A stretch of DNA of 58,831 nt, from assembly GCA_033557835.1 (NCBI GenBank), contig JAWQRO010000096.1, positions 1-58,831 of the forward strand, written 5' to 3'. The first letter of the stretch is position 1, and the number at the start of each line of letters is the position of its first letter. Position numbers and translations under genes: made by a program. This document shows, piece after piece, positions 12,650-24,349 of the stretch. The DNA is from Helochares maculicollis. Its lineage: Eukaryota; Arthropoda; Insecta; Coleoptera; Hydrophilidae. The notes under the pieces were generated by a model. That model ran no database searches and was not told where the DNA came from. It saw only the letters and a list, made by a program, of their open reading frames with translations.

Positions 12650-15600
12650 AATTATCAAATTAACGAATTTTATAAGCATAGATGAATACTTTAACTGTAG
12701 AAGGTAGCGAGTTGGAACAAAATATTTTGCTTACGATGATGCTACTTTCAGTAGAATGAAGGTTTGGAAGAATTTTTTTAGATATTGTCATTCTAGATCA
12801 TACAGTTTGTGTTTGGCAACTGGGCCAGATAAAGGTGATCCCACAAGACATTAAAATATTTATTGGGAATATTCATTTTAAAACATGAAGTATGTAAACT
12901 CTAAATTTATCTGAATAATTATTGTAAGTTCTAAGGTGTTATATATCGAGAGAATTCATAATCTTAGAGTAAACACAAAAATGAAAATTTAAGAGCCCGC
13001 TCGGCAAGTATTAAATTAATAATTTTTATCACAGAGAGAAAGAATCGTCACAAGTTTTTAATCGAATCATTTACCCATTCCTATTAGAACGGCTTAGAAG
13101 CATTTTTCCGAATGAAATTCAGTACTCAGCTTAGAATTTTAATAAAGAGGAAATAAATATAGAAGTTTACAAATTAAACAAAATTCTATCAAAAGTGCTA
13201 CTTATAAAATTCATTTGATATCAAGTATATATTCTTGTTATTTAGCTCTCTTTGAACAGAGCCTATTATTGACAAAGACATATTTTTAAAATTTTGTACA
13301 CGTAAATTTTTTTGTAAATACAATTCGACATCGAGATTTAAGCGGATCTGACCTGTTTTGATTCACAATAATTGTCTAGAAATAGAGTAGTCGTTGTGGC
13401 TGCAGAAATTACTTTGACCCAGGTTGGTCTCTCTTGGTTATTTTGAAAATGTGAGTAGTCCTAAATCAAACCAATTTTTAATTATTTAAATATGGAATAG
13501 TAGATCTTGTTTAAATTACCATCCTAAACAAGAGTTGAAAACGAATAATATTACAGCTAGCACAATAGGTCTACATATTAAAGGTCAGTATAAAATCGTT
13601 ATTAAATAGTTTTTACTCTTCAATTATATGCAATAATTACAAAAATATATTTTAAGTGATACAGAGTATTGTTAGTTCTGGAGAAGTGCATACTTTATAA
13701 CGTAGAAATTTGTACCTGCAAATGTAAGAAAGGCACAGAGATTTTAATTTGATGAAGTATTTCTTTGTGTTAAACGCGGAATTGTGTGGAATTTCGCGTA
13801 TTTTTGCCTAATAAACATTCAGTAGAATACATCAAATCGCGAAATGTGTTACGACTCCATAAAATTACAACTCGCTAAAAAATATCGCACACAAGGTGAT
13901 CCGGTGCCGTAAACTTGCGGATATTCACATTTTCTACTGTACAGTTAGTTGATTAGTAAGTGTGGTTGAAGGATTTTTATTATTTTTTCTAGCCGCTCTT
14001 ACTAGCTTTAATATTCCGCCATTATAAATCAATCGATTAATTATAATAGTGAATTAAAAATAGGCATAGCATAAATACATGATAATTTTATACGGATGCA
14101 AATGACTATAATCTTAAACGTCGCTCCAATACATAGCTGCTTTTTTATTTTCCATTGGGTGTCGTGGAATTATTATTATGTTTGTATTTGCATATCTTAT
14201 TGCAGGATAAACTGCATTGTGCTTAACGCTGCTAGAGATAATCTAATGGGCGACATTAGAACAACAGTCTGTTTTACATACGTATAGTATATTGAAATGA
14301 TGGTGTTAAAAAGTTTTAGGGCGTTTCTGTGCAATTAAGTTTGTCGACAGGCAATACCTTATGGAGAGGACAGTTCTTGTTCATATATATCTACAACATG
14401 CAATTATATGTTGGTGATACTAATTTCAGAGCTAATAATTTATATTTGTAATAATTTGTCATTTGCCATGCAAGTGTTTTTTGCCAGCCCACTTTGTACT
14501 GTAATTTGTTAGCTACGTCTGGTTGTTAAAATTAAATATTTTAACGATGATTTATTTGCTTGCAGTGTAGAAAATACGAAAATCTAAACAAGAGTACGTT
14601 TATATTGTAATCAATTGTATCAAAATTACACTTGTTCCCAAACTAAAAGTTCAAATAAGGTTTTTGCATGTTTAAAAGGCTTAGACAAAGGAATGTAATT
14701 AAGTCTAACTAGGCAATAACTTGATCAGTGCCTTCAAATCCCGTTCAATAAACTTTTGATAGCGCGCATGATTAAAAATTCAGATTATTCTTTGAGCTTG
14801 GAGCGACCCGAAGTCGAAGCTATAAAATAAATTATATAGCATGTGCTAAATAGAACCACACCTACATTAATGATTAGTTCGGACGTATAAAAACTATTAT
14901 AAATCAAATAAAATTATGCCAGAATCATCTATAGCAGATCTATTGGGCAAGACGTCAATCTTAGATGTCTATCATATAAAAATACTAATTTAACAACGTC
15001 ACGCGATAACTAACTATTTCTATCAAACTATCTTACCGGGTGGTATGTAATATTTAAATAAACTTATAATTATTCATGGTAATCGTTTGTTTACTGTTAT
15101 TTAATAATTTAAATTCTGGTTAAAAATATATGTTGTATTTTTCCTGGAGAAGACATCCAAGGGACTGACAGTTGTGTGATTAAACTGTTATTAAAAAGTG
15201 TCTTGTACGCTACTGAGTTGCATTTTATTTATTCCGCACTAGTTTAAAACGAAGATGGTTCTATTATTGAGCAATAATACTTACTAGGCCCTTTTCCGTT
15301 TAATGTTGTGCAAAAAATTAAGAGCAAATACAATTATATCATTAATGCACGCAGTTCTGAGTATCTGGCGACTTTATTAGTAAATCTACTAAAACAATTG
15401 TTGGGCTATAAAGGCAATGTCTTAATATATCCGTAAAATATTATATTTAAGTGACTTAAATATAGCAGCTTAAGGAAATACGCCACAACATAATTATATT
15501 TTAATCTTTTCCTGTCTGAGTTCTTTTTTAATGACTTCAATGATAAATGCACAGGCTTCGGTAAAATAGAAAGGATTGAAATTGACATACACACAATTGT

Positions 15601-17756
15601 TCAAAAGAGAAAAACAGTTAGTTAGTTAGGAAAAAACCCATACGTTAAATCTTCGTCGTAGTTTCTCGGCGCTTATTTTATTAATTTGAATATTAAAAAT
15701 CGCATATTTTATATAATACATTTTTTTATATATTCGTTGGATCAATCTGGATCAATTTTTCATGGTTTATCACACCATTATTCACTAGACAGTCCACATT
15801 ACCAGATTTCATAAGCCTTCTTTTCTGAATTAAGTATTTTTTTACGAAAAAAATCAAAAATAAAATATCCTTAAATGCGGGACCAAAATGTCGATGAATC
15901 CGTGATTCAGAAGCACACTTAGGTAATTCGTGTTGAATAAACAAGGAATTTGTAGATAGATTTTCGATTTACAGGTTTACGTCGAAGTTATTAAAAGTAT
16001 AGTGGGTAATTATAATTGCAGCAACTAGGAAATTGGTAAAAAAGGAAATTGCGAACTGAAGCATTGCAAAAATACAGTTGCATGTTGTGGTTACCTTCAT
16101 GAAATCAGCTCAAAGGCATATTTAAAATTACATTTTATTCACACGTCGTCGGCCAGTTTTCATAGGTCAAGAAAGTCGTCTGTCCATTCGCAATACCTTT
16201 CACAGGCAAATATTTGATGACCACCGGATATACCATTCACCTTGGAGGTGCTAAAGCATCGGTTAGTAACTCACTCCTGAAAACCAGCCACTGTATGATT
16301 CATTCGAATGATTCAACACTGAAGATCTTCTGTATCACATTTTAATTAATATGTTTGTCGATTTATTAACATGAGTAATGCCAGGAGAGAATTCAGCAAA
16401 TATGCTCGAATTCTGTTGAATAGATTCTTATGAAGGCGGCGCCAAATGCGTTCTTTGTACTGAAGGCGCTCTAAAAGGTATTACTTAAACAATTACACGC
16501 CTACCACAATGTGTTACAATTTAAATACAGCATAATGTTAAAATATGATGCAAACAATTTCAAATTATGATCCATTTTTATTAGATCAATTTGTGCTGTA
16601 GTTTTAGTAATCGATGGGAAACTAGAAAACTGATATATTCAAAAACTTGTCGAAAATGTTCAAATTATTTTTCTTTGGATGTAGTGTTTGCTGACAACAT
16701 ACACAAAGCACAGAAGAATTTTGGAGTGCATTATTTAAGATATTGATTCGAAGCGGCTTCGCCCCAGCCTTTACTTCTTTCAGCAGAAGTTTGTCGAGGA
16801 TGCAAAGCAAACGAGACTTGTGCCTTACTAAGACCAGAGATCGGGGAGAAAAGACAATGTTCGAGTTTGTTAAGAGAGAAGGCAAATATATACTTTCAGT
16901 CATAAATATTTTTAAAAAAGGCTAAAGTAAAGGAACGTTTGCTCGTGTTTCTATAGGCAGGTCTAAGTAGTGAATCTAAATTCTAAAATATGTTTTTATA
17001 TACGTCCATCTATAGGTGAAATTAAACTAGTTGCAACACAATAAGGGGTAAATTCAAGACTATCTGTCAATGATCAACTTAGTAATATAAAGTTAACCGA
17101 GAAAGGAAAATGATGTCTATTGTCTATTTGGATTATTTTAATTATAAAACTAGCAAAATCTTAACATAATAATAAATTGAATCGACAATATGAAGCACAG
17201 ATCTAATATTTAGATCATTTAAACTAAGCCAACGACAAAGCCGATCCAAGCTTCGCTCCCAGTTAAAATCATGAACTAAAACATCAGATGCCAAAATACC
17301 GACTGGCTATGGCTTGGTTCGCTTGGCACATAAAGAGCCCACGAGGTCCCTTTTATGACCAAGAAGAACATACTACATTTTAATTAATTCTCACAGCTAC
17401 ATATTTTTGATAAACATATGTTCGTAAAATAAAGTTTCTAACAATTTTACACCTTCTGTAATTAAAAGCAATATATTAGATTACATTCAGGCACAATAGG
17501 CTTTATAATTATGTGATATAATTCTTAAAAAATGAAGTAGCGAATAAATTTAGAACACTGAGAAAAATCAGAGTGTAAAGAGAAAACTAAGTTGTAAAAA
17601 GATATCGGAATTGTAAATATGAAACAAAGGAAGATTAGTTTCCAGAGACATTGTAATATAAAACTATCTCTAGGAATTTTAGTAACGAAGCTTTAAAATG
17701 TAAAAAAATATTTAGAATTTCAAATAAATATAACTTGAACTTTTGTTTTGTGAGTT
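12650..17756. other. Gene-poor interval, probably upstream Hr39 intron
   Basis: AT-rich sequence with only short chance open frames. I see no exon with convincing codon structure and no recognisable transposon protein. The 16140-16500 stretch is somewhat richer in CG but has no open frame. Untranslated Hr39 exons on the minus strand may be hidden here. Confidence 0.4.
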
Positions 17757-19420
17757 AATTAAGGGGACGATACATGTAAAAATTTAAAAAAAAATCTACT
17801 TTTTTGCATCAACAGTTAAAACAACATCACAAAAATATGCCTGTAAATTTTTAGAATGAAATTCACATTATTTATCGGTTAAAAAGTCATTTAACTGCTC
17901 CATCTCAACTATGTGCTCAAGCACATGTACCGGACCATTCGAATCTCGCTACTTACTTTCAGATTTCTAACGTTTGGGACTTTTGTATTGATGACCCAGG
18001 TAAGCAAATGTTCAGAAACTCTTTGATTCCTTAATTATATGAAAATATCAACTTTATAGTTTCTTACAAGTGCTTTAAAACCAGTGTTGCCGTTATTTCA
18101 GTTCAGTTCAGTATACTTCTGGAATTCGTTCTGTACGTAGTGATTTAGTCGGTGAAAAAAAAAATGCAATCTTATCCTAAAACTGGAAAATGTCAGCTCG
18201 TGCTGCGAGACCACCAAAAAGAAAATTACATGGAAATCGACATAGTCATAAAAAAAGAAGAAGATACAGAACCGCAGCGTAGTATGTCCACTACAAAGCG
18301 TTCCGTGGCTATCGTTTCATAGAGTTTTTCACAGGGTTTACAGCATTGGCAGATATTTTGATATGCAGTAACTGTAAATTACCTGTAAAATTTGAAGAAA
18401 GCGGCAACAGTGGGTTGGATTTTAAAATCGTGATGCTATGTAAGTGTGGCCGCAGAGATATTTTTTCTGGACCATTAATTAATAATGGGTTTGAAGTAAA
18501 TCGCCACATGGCCACATATTATCATATGTGCTCCACAGATGACGAACCAAGACACGAATACTGTCCGTCTGGTTCCGATAGCTGGTGCAATTAGCGCAAA
18601 GCTGAAGCTTTAGGGGAAAATCCTAAAGAAATTAAACATTCTGCTCCATACATCCTGATGTTCAAACTCATGTCAAGCCGATTTTTGAAGCATTATTCCG
18701 GGATGACTTACTCGAAAAATGTTTGGGTGGTCACACGCAGAATGCAAATGAGAGTTTCAACTCAACTATCCGGCGAGCCTGTCCAAAACATCTGAATTCT
18801 GGACTAAAGATCATAGATATTAGTGCCTTGTATGAGTGATGATGAGTGTATGAGTGATGAAGTTATCAGAAATAGTTATTGGTCGCCAATGCATGTCCTT
18901 TAAAGACAAACTTGAAGACTAAAGGGTGAGTCGAGAAAATCACCGCAGCTCTTTGACAACCAAAAAAGCTTATGAACAAAAAACCAGTACTATGAACGCA
19001 CCGAAAGACTTCTGTACAGCCCTGGAATCGTTGACTAGTTTGTAATTTGCTATAATCATAGAGTTTCTGTGTGTCAAAACTATAAATGAGTTTTTCTCGA
19101 AACTACTCTTTTTAAATTGGCGGGCAAGATAACTCAAAAAGTTCTAAACCCATTACTATGAAATTTGTCACACTTCTTTTTTATGGTATTGGCTTCTAGT
19201 TGAACCTCAAACGTGCCAACAAAATTTCAATAATTACTATTTTTGACCCAATAGCCATCATAAAAAAGGAGCGAAAAATCGAACTTTTTTCTGAGGCGTG
19301 TCAATTTACGATTTTTCGACTTTTTTGTTCTTTTATTAGTTCAACTAGAAGATAAATGTTTTATGAACACGCTCTAACCAAAATTTTTAATTTGAAACCG
19401 CTGTAACAGAAGCTAAAAGT
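17757..19420 (+). mobile_element. Degenerate Mutator-like/Kolobok-like DNA transposon
   Basis: Contains the broken transposase at 18190-18850. The 5' end may be at TTAA followed by GGGGACGATACATG (17757-17776), since TTAA is the target of Kolobok-type elements. The 3' side (19080-19420) is non-coding and has no mirror-image terminal repeat that I could find, so the right boundary is a guess. Confidence 0.5.
18190..18850 (+). pseudogene. Broken Mutator-like transposase
   Basis: The frame starts MSARAARPPKRKLHGNRHSH, typical of the basic amino end of an insect family annotated as Mutator-like transposase. A Cys motif follows (CSNCKLPVKFEESGNSGLDF), then FSGPLINNGFEVNR. The text jumps straight to the carboxy motif CSTDDEPRHEYCPSGSDSWC, so the central catalytic part of some hundreds of residues is missing. 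There is a TAG at 18280-18282, another TAG at 18592-18594 where the family has Trp, and a frameshift near 18643 before CLGGHTQNANESFNS. Clearly inactive. Confidence 0.7.
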
Positions 19421-21560
19421 CCCGCTGATTGACGCTGCAAAGGTCTCCGGAGATTAGATACTACGACGGCGATTTTTAACCAAAATAATAGTAATAATCT
19501 GATTCCTGAATTTTAATATATAATGAATAAACATACTCAATTTAACAATGATTCATTTATTCCTTCCCTATGAAATAAGCCTCTCGAAAACGGTCAAATT
19601 TCAGACGGACACATCTATCGAAATATTTATTATGCTTCGTCTTACCGTTTGTCAATTAAGAGCTACCATTTAAGGATTTTCCATTCGGAAACGCATTCTA
19701 TTTCACTATTACGGATCAGAATTAATTGAAACAATTAGAACATTGAACTAAAGATTAGAGTGCGAAGAAATAGAATTTTGAAGAACTGGAGAGTTCTTTA
19801 GAGATTAAAGATATTTACAAGAAGACACTCAAGTGACAAAACAATTAACAACGCTGTGGAGTGAAGAACTTAGTGGACATATCAGGACATATCGAGCGAA
19901 GCCAGGTTATATAGCAAAATAACTCACATGAGAGAGTTCGGTGCCAATAAATAGAAACAACATAAAAATAAAGATTCCACTTTTACATAAATAACATGTT
20001 AAATGTAAATAAGGCTATAGATAATTGACTGCATTTTTTACGTAATCCATAATCAAGAATATCAGGCTAACAATATCCAGAATTAAAAGCATGGCAAAAC
20101 AAATTTCTATTTAGAACCAAGTGAGCTTCACTTACTCGAGATTCGCTTGCTTCACTCGCTCATCCCTCGAGTGAATATGCTTGAAGGGATAAACAGGTTT
20201 TAAAAATCTTGAGAAACATGTAAATCATGAAACTATAAGATATCAGCTTCATTTTCGGAGATCTCAATTCCATTCATTGAAAGTCGCTTTATGATGGATT
20301 TAAGCAGTAGAAATTCCTTTTCTTGCATTTTCTGCCTATTAGTCAATACGTGACTTTTAGGTTTATTTGCTTCCGTTTAGTAATTATAACCATATTCAAA
20401 GTAATTTTGCTGTCCTTGCGAAAACACTTGTCGCTTGTGGTATTTGGATATTCTTGATCTGAGAATATTGGGTTTTACGTACAGTTAAGTTCATTTACAC
20501 AAATTTTGTTTTGGTAATTATAACCTTTCATTTCTATATTCAAATAAGTATTTGATGAAGACTTTGTAGATGCGAAGATGTTGATATTGGATATTCACGT
20601 ATTGCCAAAATTACAGTTTCGTCGGTGAAGCTGCCCGTCACAGTGGATTCACTCGTCGGCAAGTTTAATTTAAAGAGAACATAGTAATTAACTAAAAACA
20701 CTGCCTTATGGGATACCCGGTCTGATTGGGATGGCCATTGAATAAGACTATAGATTTTCTACGAATTTTTGCATACTGAAGTTACTTATGGAAAGCAGGA
20801 TTTAGAACGCAATGTTTCGGTTTTAGACTTTATTTAATTCGTAGCTAGTCCTGTGCATCTGCTATACCATATTTTTTTTACATCATTAGGTGTCAGAAAT
20901 ATTTCGGCTCTTTCAAGTAGTTCAGTTTCAAGAAGCACTATTGCTTGGTAACTTTATTTTAAGATTAATTTGAACGGTTCCTTGCGCCTTTCTGATGTTT
21001 AGATGATTTTTATTTATGTGGAAGATTGTTGTTACCTAAATCGGATGTTGGTTACATTTGATTCTTCGTCATGTTCATCATCATTAGGTGAAAATACACT
21101 GGCAAGATGATCGACTATGGTGCAGTTTAATCCTGGTCCCTTCTGGGCCACATCGTATTATCTATTTTTGTTTCTCATAGTGGAGACGATTTTTACTGGT
21201 TTTCAAGTTTATTTAAGTTACTCAAATCGATTATTCTGGCTTATTGTGTTATGGAGTTATCTTGCATATATACAAAAGGACCCACAAATACATCGAGATC
21301 ATGAAAATAGTCAACATGGATTCGGAAAGACGTGATTGTAAAACCGCGTACATTTTGCATCGCCTTTCTGATTGTAATATAGTAATATAGTAATATTTAA
21401 AGGCCATTTGTCGCAGCAGCCCATATACGGAGGAGTCACCGATTCTCAGTAAAGAACGATCATGCAAATCATGATAAGGTGGTTTCTAGAAAGTGGCACG
21501 ATTACAATTTGTAGGCTAAGGTACATACATAAAAATTAATTTTCATGTTAACAATTAACA
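19421..21560. other. Gene-poor interval
   Basis: No supported gene. 19860-20170 carries single copies of the GAGCGAAGC-type core and its complement (GATTCGCTTGCTTCACTCGC). The remainder is AT-rich and unassigned. Confidence 0.4.
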
Positions 21561-22740
21561 TACACATTAGGGAGTGTCGGGCAACAATAAAGTTTTAAGT
21601 CGGAGCGCGGCTGGGCCGGCCTATATACGAGAAAACCTACACGTTCGTATCATTAGCCATGCGGAGAATTGCGAAATATTCGTCAAAATTTAATGCAGCA
21701 GAATTGCCAAAGGCGAGCTTGGCGTTGCGAGGCGGCAAAGGAATCGAAGGTGCAGCAATAAATAAGGCCGACTTTAAATAATGCAATTTTTTTCGTTAGA
21801 AATATGCCTGACAAGGCAGCCCGTCGTAAGCGTACATTACTAAAACAATACCACCTATAAATAAGCACAATTGCAATGGCGCTACCTGGTTATTGAGTCA
21901 TATTTGGCGTCTCGGCCGTACCAAAGCTTTCATGTGGGTAGCCAAGACATTGGCATAATTTAAATATTACAACCGCACCAGACTTGTAAACAGATTCTCT
22001 TCTTATCTTACTGTAAACATACAAGAATGTATGTACATTGGAGTAATAAAAAAGTATTTTAAAGATTAAAATTAAAACACGACAAAGCACTATGTTGCTC
22101 AAAGCGTTGTTTATAGTTACCTAGGTAAGGTAAGCTAGATACCTCAGTCATAAAAGTTTGATAGCAGCGGCATTCTTGTAAGAAAATTTATTGTATGGAA
22201 AAAAGGTGGGTACATAGTTGGTTGAAACTGCGCCTTTTAGTAAGATGCAGGTTGGTTGCACATAAATTGAATATTGGAATGCACACATACAAACTGGGTG
22301 GAGTTGGTTGACAGGTCAAGACACCAAGAATCTTGGTGCTGCAGCTGTGAGTTGGCCCGCTAAGTAGGAAACGCCAGAATACCGTGCGGACGACCATGTT
22401 CGTCCTCCAGAAGGTCGCACACGAGCTCATTAAACACACTAATTATCTAGGCCCCCCCAAACAAAAAACTTCTAAAAATAAAATTACGAAAGAAACTCGT
22501 CATCAAACCCAAAATAACACAAAATTACAACCCAAATCGCTCTTTCATTTCACCTAAATTACATTTAAAAAATCCGCAAACGGTCCAAATGTTTCCTGAC
22601 AGAAAGAAAAAAACGTATGTTTTCGGGATGCGCTTACATTCGGTGGTGGGGAGAAGGTCAAGGCCCTTGGTCACGTGCACAACCTCAAGGTCACTTGGCA
22701 AACTAGGTACAATGGCACGAAACTACAAATAAAATCCTCA
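21560..22740. other. CG-rich island of unknown identity
   Basis: Visibly richer in G, C and CpG than the surroundings (for example GCGCGGCTGGGCCGGCC at 21604, followed by TATATA at 21622). It may be a promoter island of the leftward Hr39 transcript or part of a retroelement. Minus-strand open frames here (22439-22188 and neighbours) match no family I know. Confidence 0.3.
22654..22693 (+). promoter_or_regulatory. Cluster of nuclear-receptor half-sites with an E-box
   Basis: Within 40 bases: AAGGTCA (22654), TTGGTCA followed by CACGTG (about 22668-22677), and a perfect NR5 site TCAAGGTCA (22685-22693). It lies about 11 kb upstream of the Hr39 start codon. The sites are seen in the sequence; function is inferred. 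If the adjacent LTR call is right, they would belong to a retroelement leader. Confidence 0.35.
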
Positions 22741-22747
22741 GTCTGCA

Positions 22748-22890
22748 CCACTCCGAGCACCATTTGTTTATAAAATAATTTGTTGATACATCAGCAGCTG
22801 TAGTCCATCGGCACGTAACAACTTCTTATTAAGTAACCGATGAGGATGAAAAGAAGAAGAGATTTGGTGCACAACACAGAAGTTTATTAA
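22748..22890 (-). mobile_element. Possible LTR retrotransposon end and primer-binding site
   Basis: On the minus strand an AATAAA (22888-22883) is followed by about 120 bases ending TTTTATAAACA (22765), then AATGGTGCTCGGAGTGG. This is the layout of a U5 end followed by a tRNA primer-binding site (TGGTGCTC...). The opposite LTR boundary and gag/pol frames were not recognised, so this could be chance. Confidence 0.28.
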
Positions 22891-22899
22891 AACCGCGGA

Positions 22900-24340
22900 A
22901 CAAAACACTAATGTTTACAATTCGTTGCGCATGTTGCCAAATTTAACCTCAAAATGGCACGCTATCCAGGCCCGTCTGAGTAATGACACAGGTAACAACG
23001 CGACAAATCGCCGATACCTTTGGTGGAAAACAAGAGGAGAACCGTGTGGTTATTTTAAATATTGTACAGAAACGGTACACCGCAGCCTTTTGTCCGTGAG
23101 TTGGCTTGAAACAGAGAGAATTCGTCTGCTCTCACTCAACATACTACCTGTTCCGCACATATCAACCTGACGGTTACCAATGGTTCAACATCTACGACTG
23201 AACTGGACAGCTGCGTTCGTTTCTTTGTCGGTAGACTTTTAAGAAGGCCAAATCATGTTGTCATTACAATCTATTTCACTCACTCTCCCGCGATAAATGA
23301 ATGCGAGATCGAAGACCGCTGCCTGCATAAGTTGACTTTTTGTCACGTGACCCTCCAGTACGCGACCTTCAAGCGTATATACGTGGAGCAGTGCCGTACT
23401 AGCAGCAAAGCACCTTGCGGGACTAACCCTTCTTATGTTGAGACACTCACTGACGATTGTTAAAGAGTAGTTACCAGACGCACATGTCATAAGCGTTACG
23501 TACTTATAGCAATACCTTGTCATAGAGTAACTTCAGGTTAGAGGAACGCGAGAGTAGAAATCGTTAAAAAAATCGAGAAATTTGCAGTTTTAGAAACCTC
23601 CAAGTCCATTTGAAACACAACTAAATACACCTTATTAGAGTATTGTGTACTAATTCATTATAAAGACAGAAAACCGCATGAAGCGTATATTAAAATACAT
23701 AAAAATAAGAATAAAGATAAAGCTATTTGGTAAGATGTGGGAACTCTCAATAGTTTACAGGGTAAATGAGGGCAATTGCAAACAAGAATGAGATCAACTT
23801 CATGAAAGGCTTCAGAGGATAATGACGGGCTGAAAATGTTATAGTTAGACCTCAGCAGCAGAGTAGGAAATGAAAATGAGGGTGTAGATAACGAGCTAGA
23901 AAATAAAGAAAAACAGTAATCGAAGTGAAATATATAAAAAAAGAAGCATATAAAACAACTGCAGGGAAATAAGAAGGAAAATCAATTATAGGCTATTTGT
24001 TTGTAAGCAAACGCAAAGAGGAAAAATATGTATCACGAATTACAAATATAGGAAATGACCACTGTCTAACAAAAATGGATATGAGACAAAATAAGACTGG
24101 AGAAGATACAAGAAATCTATTAGTTATATCCGGCAAGAAAGAAAATATCAGAACAAAAACAGGTAAAGAGGGCAATTAAAGAAACAAATATTTGATTTAA
24201 AAAAATCATACCAATTTTTAAAAGATTATTCTGCGGTCCTTTCAAATAACTGAAATATAAAATGGAACACAATATGATGAACATATAATAAAATATTAAA
24301 ACGACATTTATTTATAGAGAAAAATTATACAGTGAACTGA
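22900..24340. other. Unassigned interval
   Basis: 22900-23540 keeps the higher CG content of the preceding island and has open frames of 80-94 codons on each strand, none matching a family I recognise. 23540-24340 is purine-rich on the plus strand and may be the 5' part of the LINE relic that follows. Confidence 0.3.
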
Positions 24341-24349
24341 TATCAGCAA

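Noticed and set aside
14096..14287. Short plus-strand open frame upstream of Hr39
   Set aside because: 63 codons, Cys/Ile/Tyr-rich as expected from AT-rich DNA, no family or splice context.
20340..20680. Minus-strand stretch (SFTDETVILAIREYPISTSS) resembling a transposase helix-turn-helix
   Set aside because: Too short, no continuation in either direction, and no terminal repeats.
22117..22128. 12-bp palindrome TTACCTAGGTAA
   Set aside because: Isolated short palindrome with no paired site or surrounding structure; expected by chance at this scale.
23239..23523. 94-codon minus-strand open frame in the CG-rich island
   Set aside because: No known domain, no supporting splice or start context; higher CG content alone makes longer chance frames.
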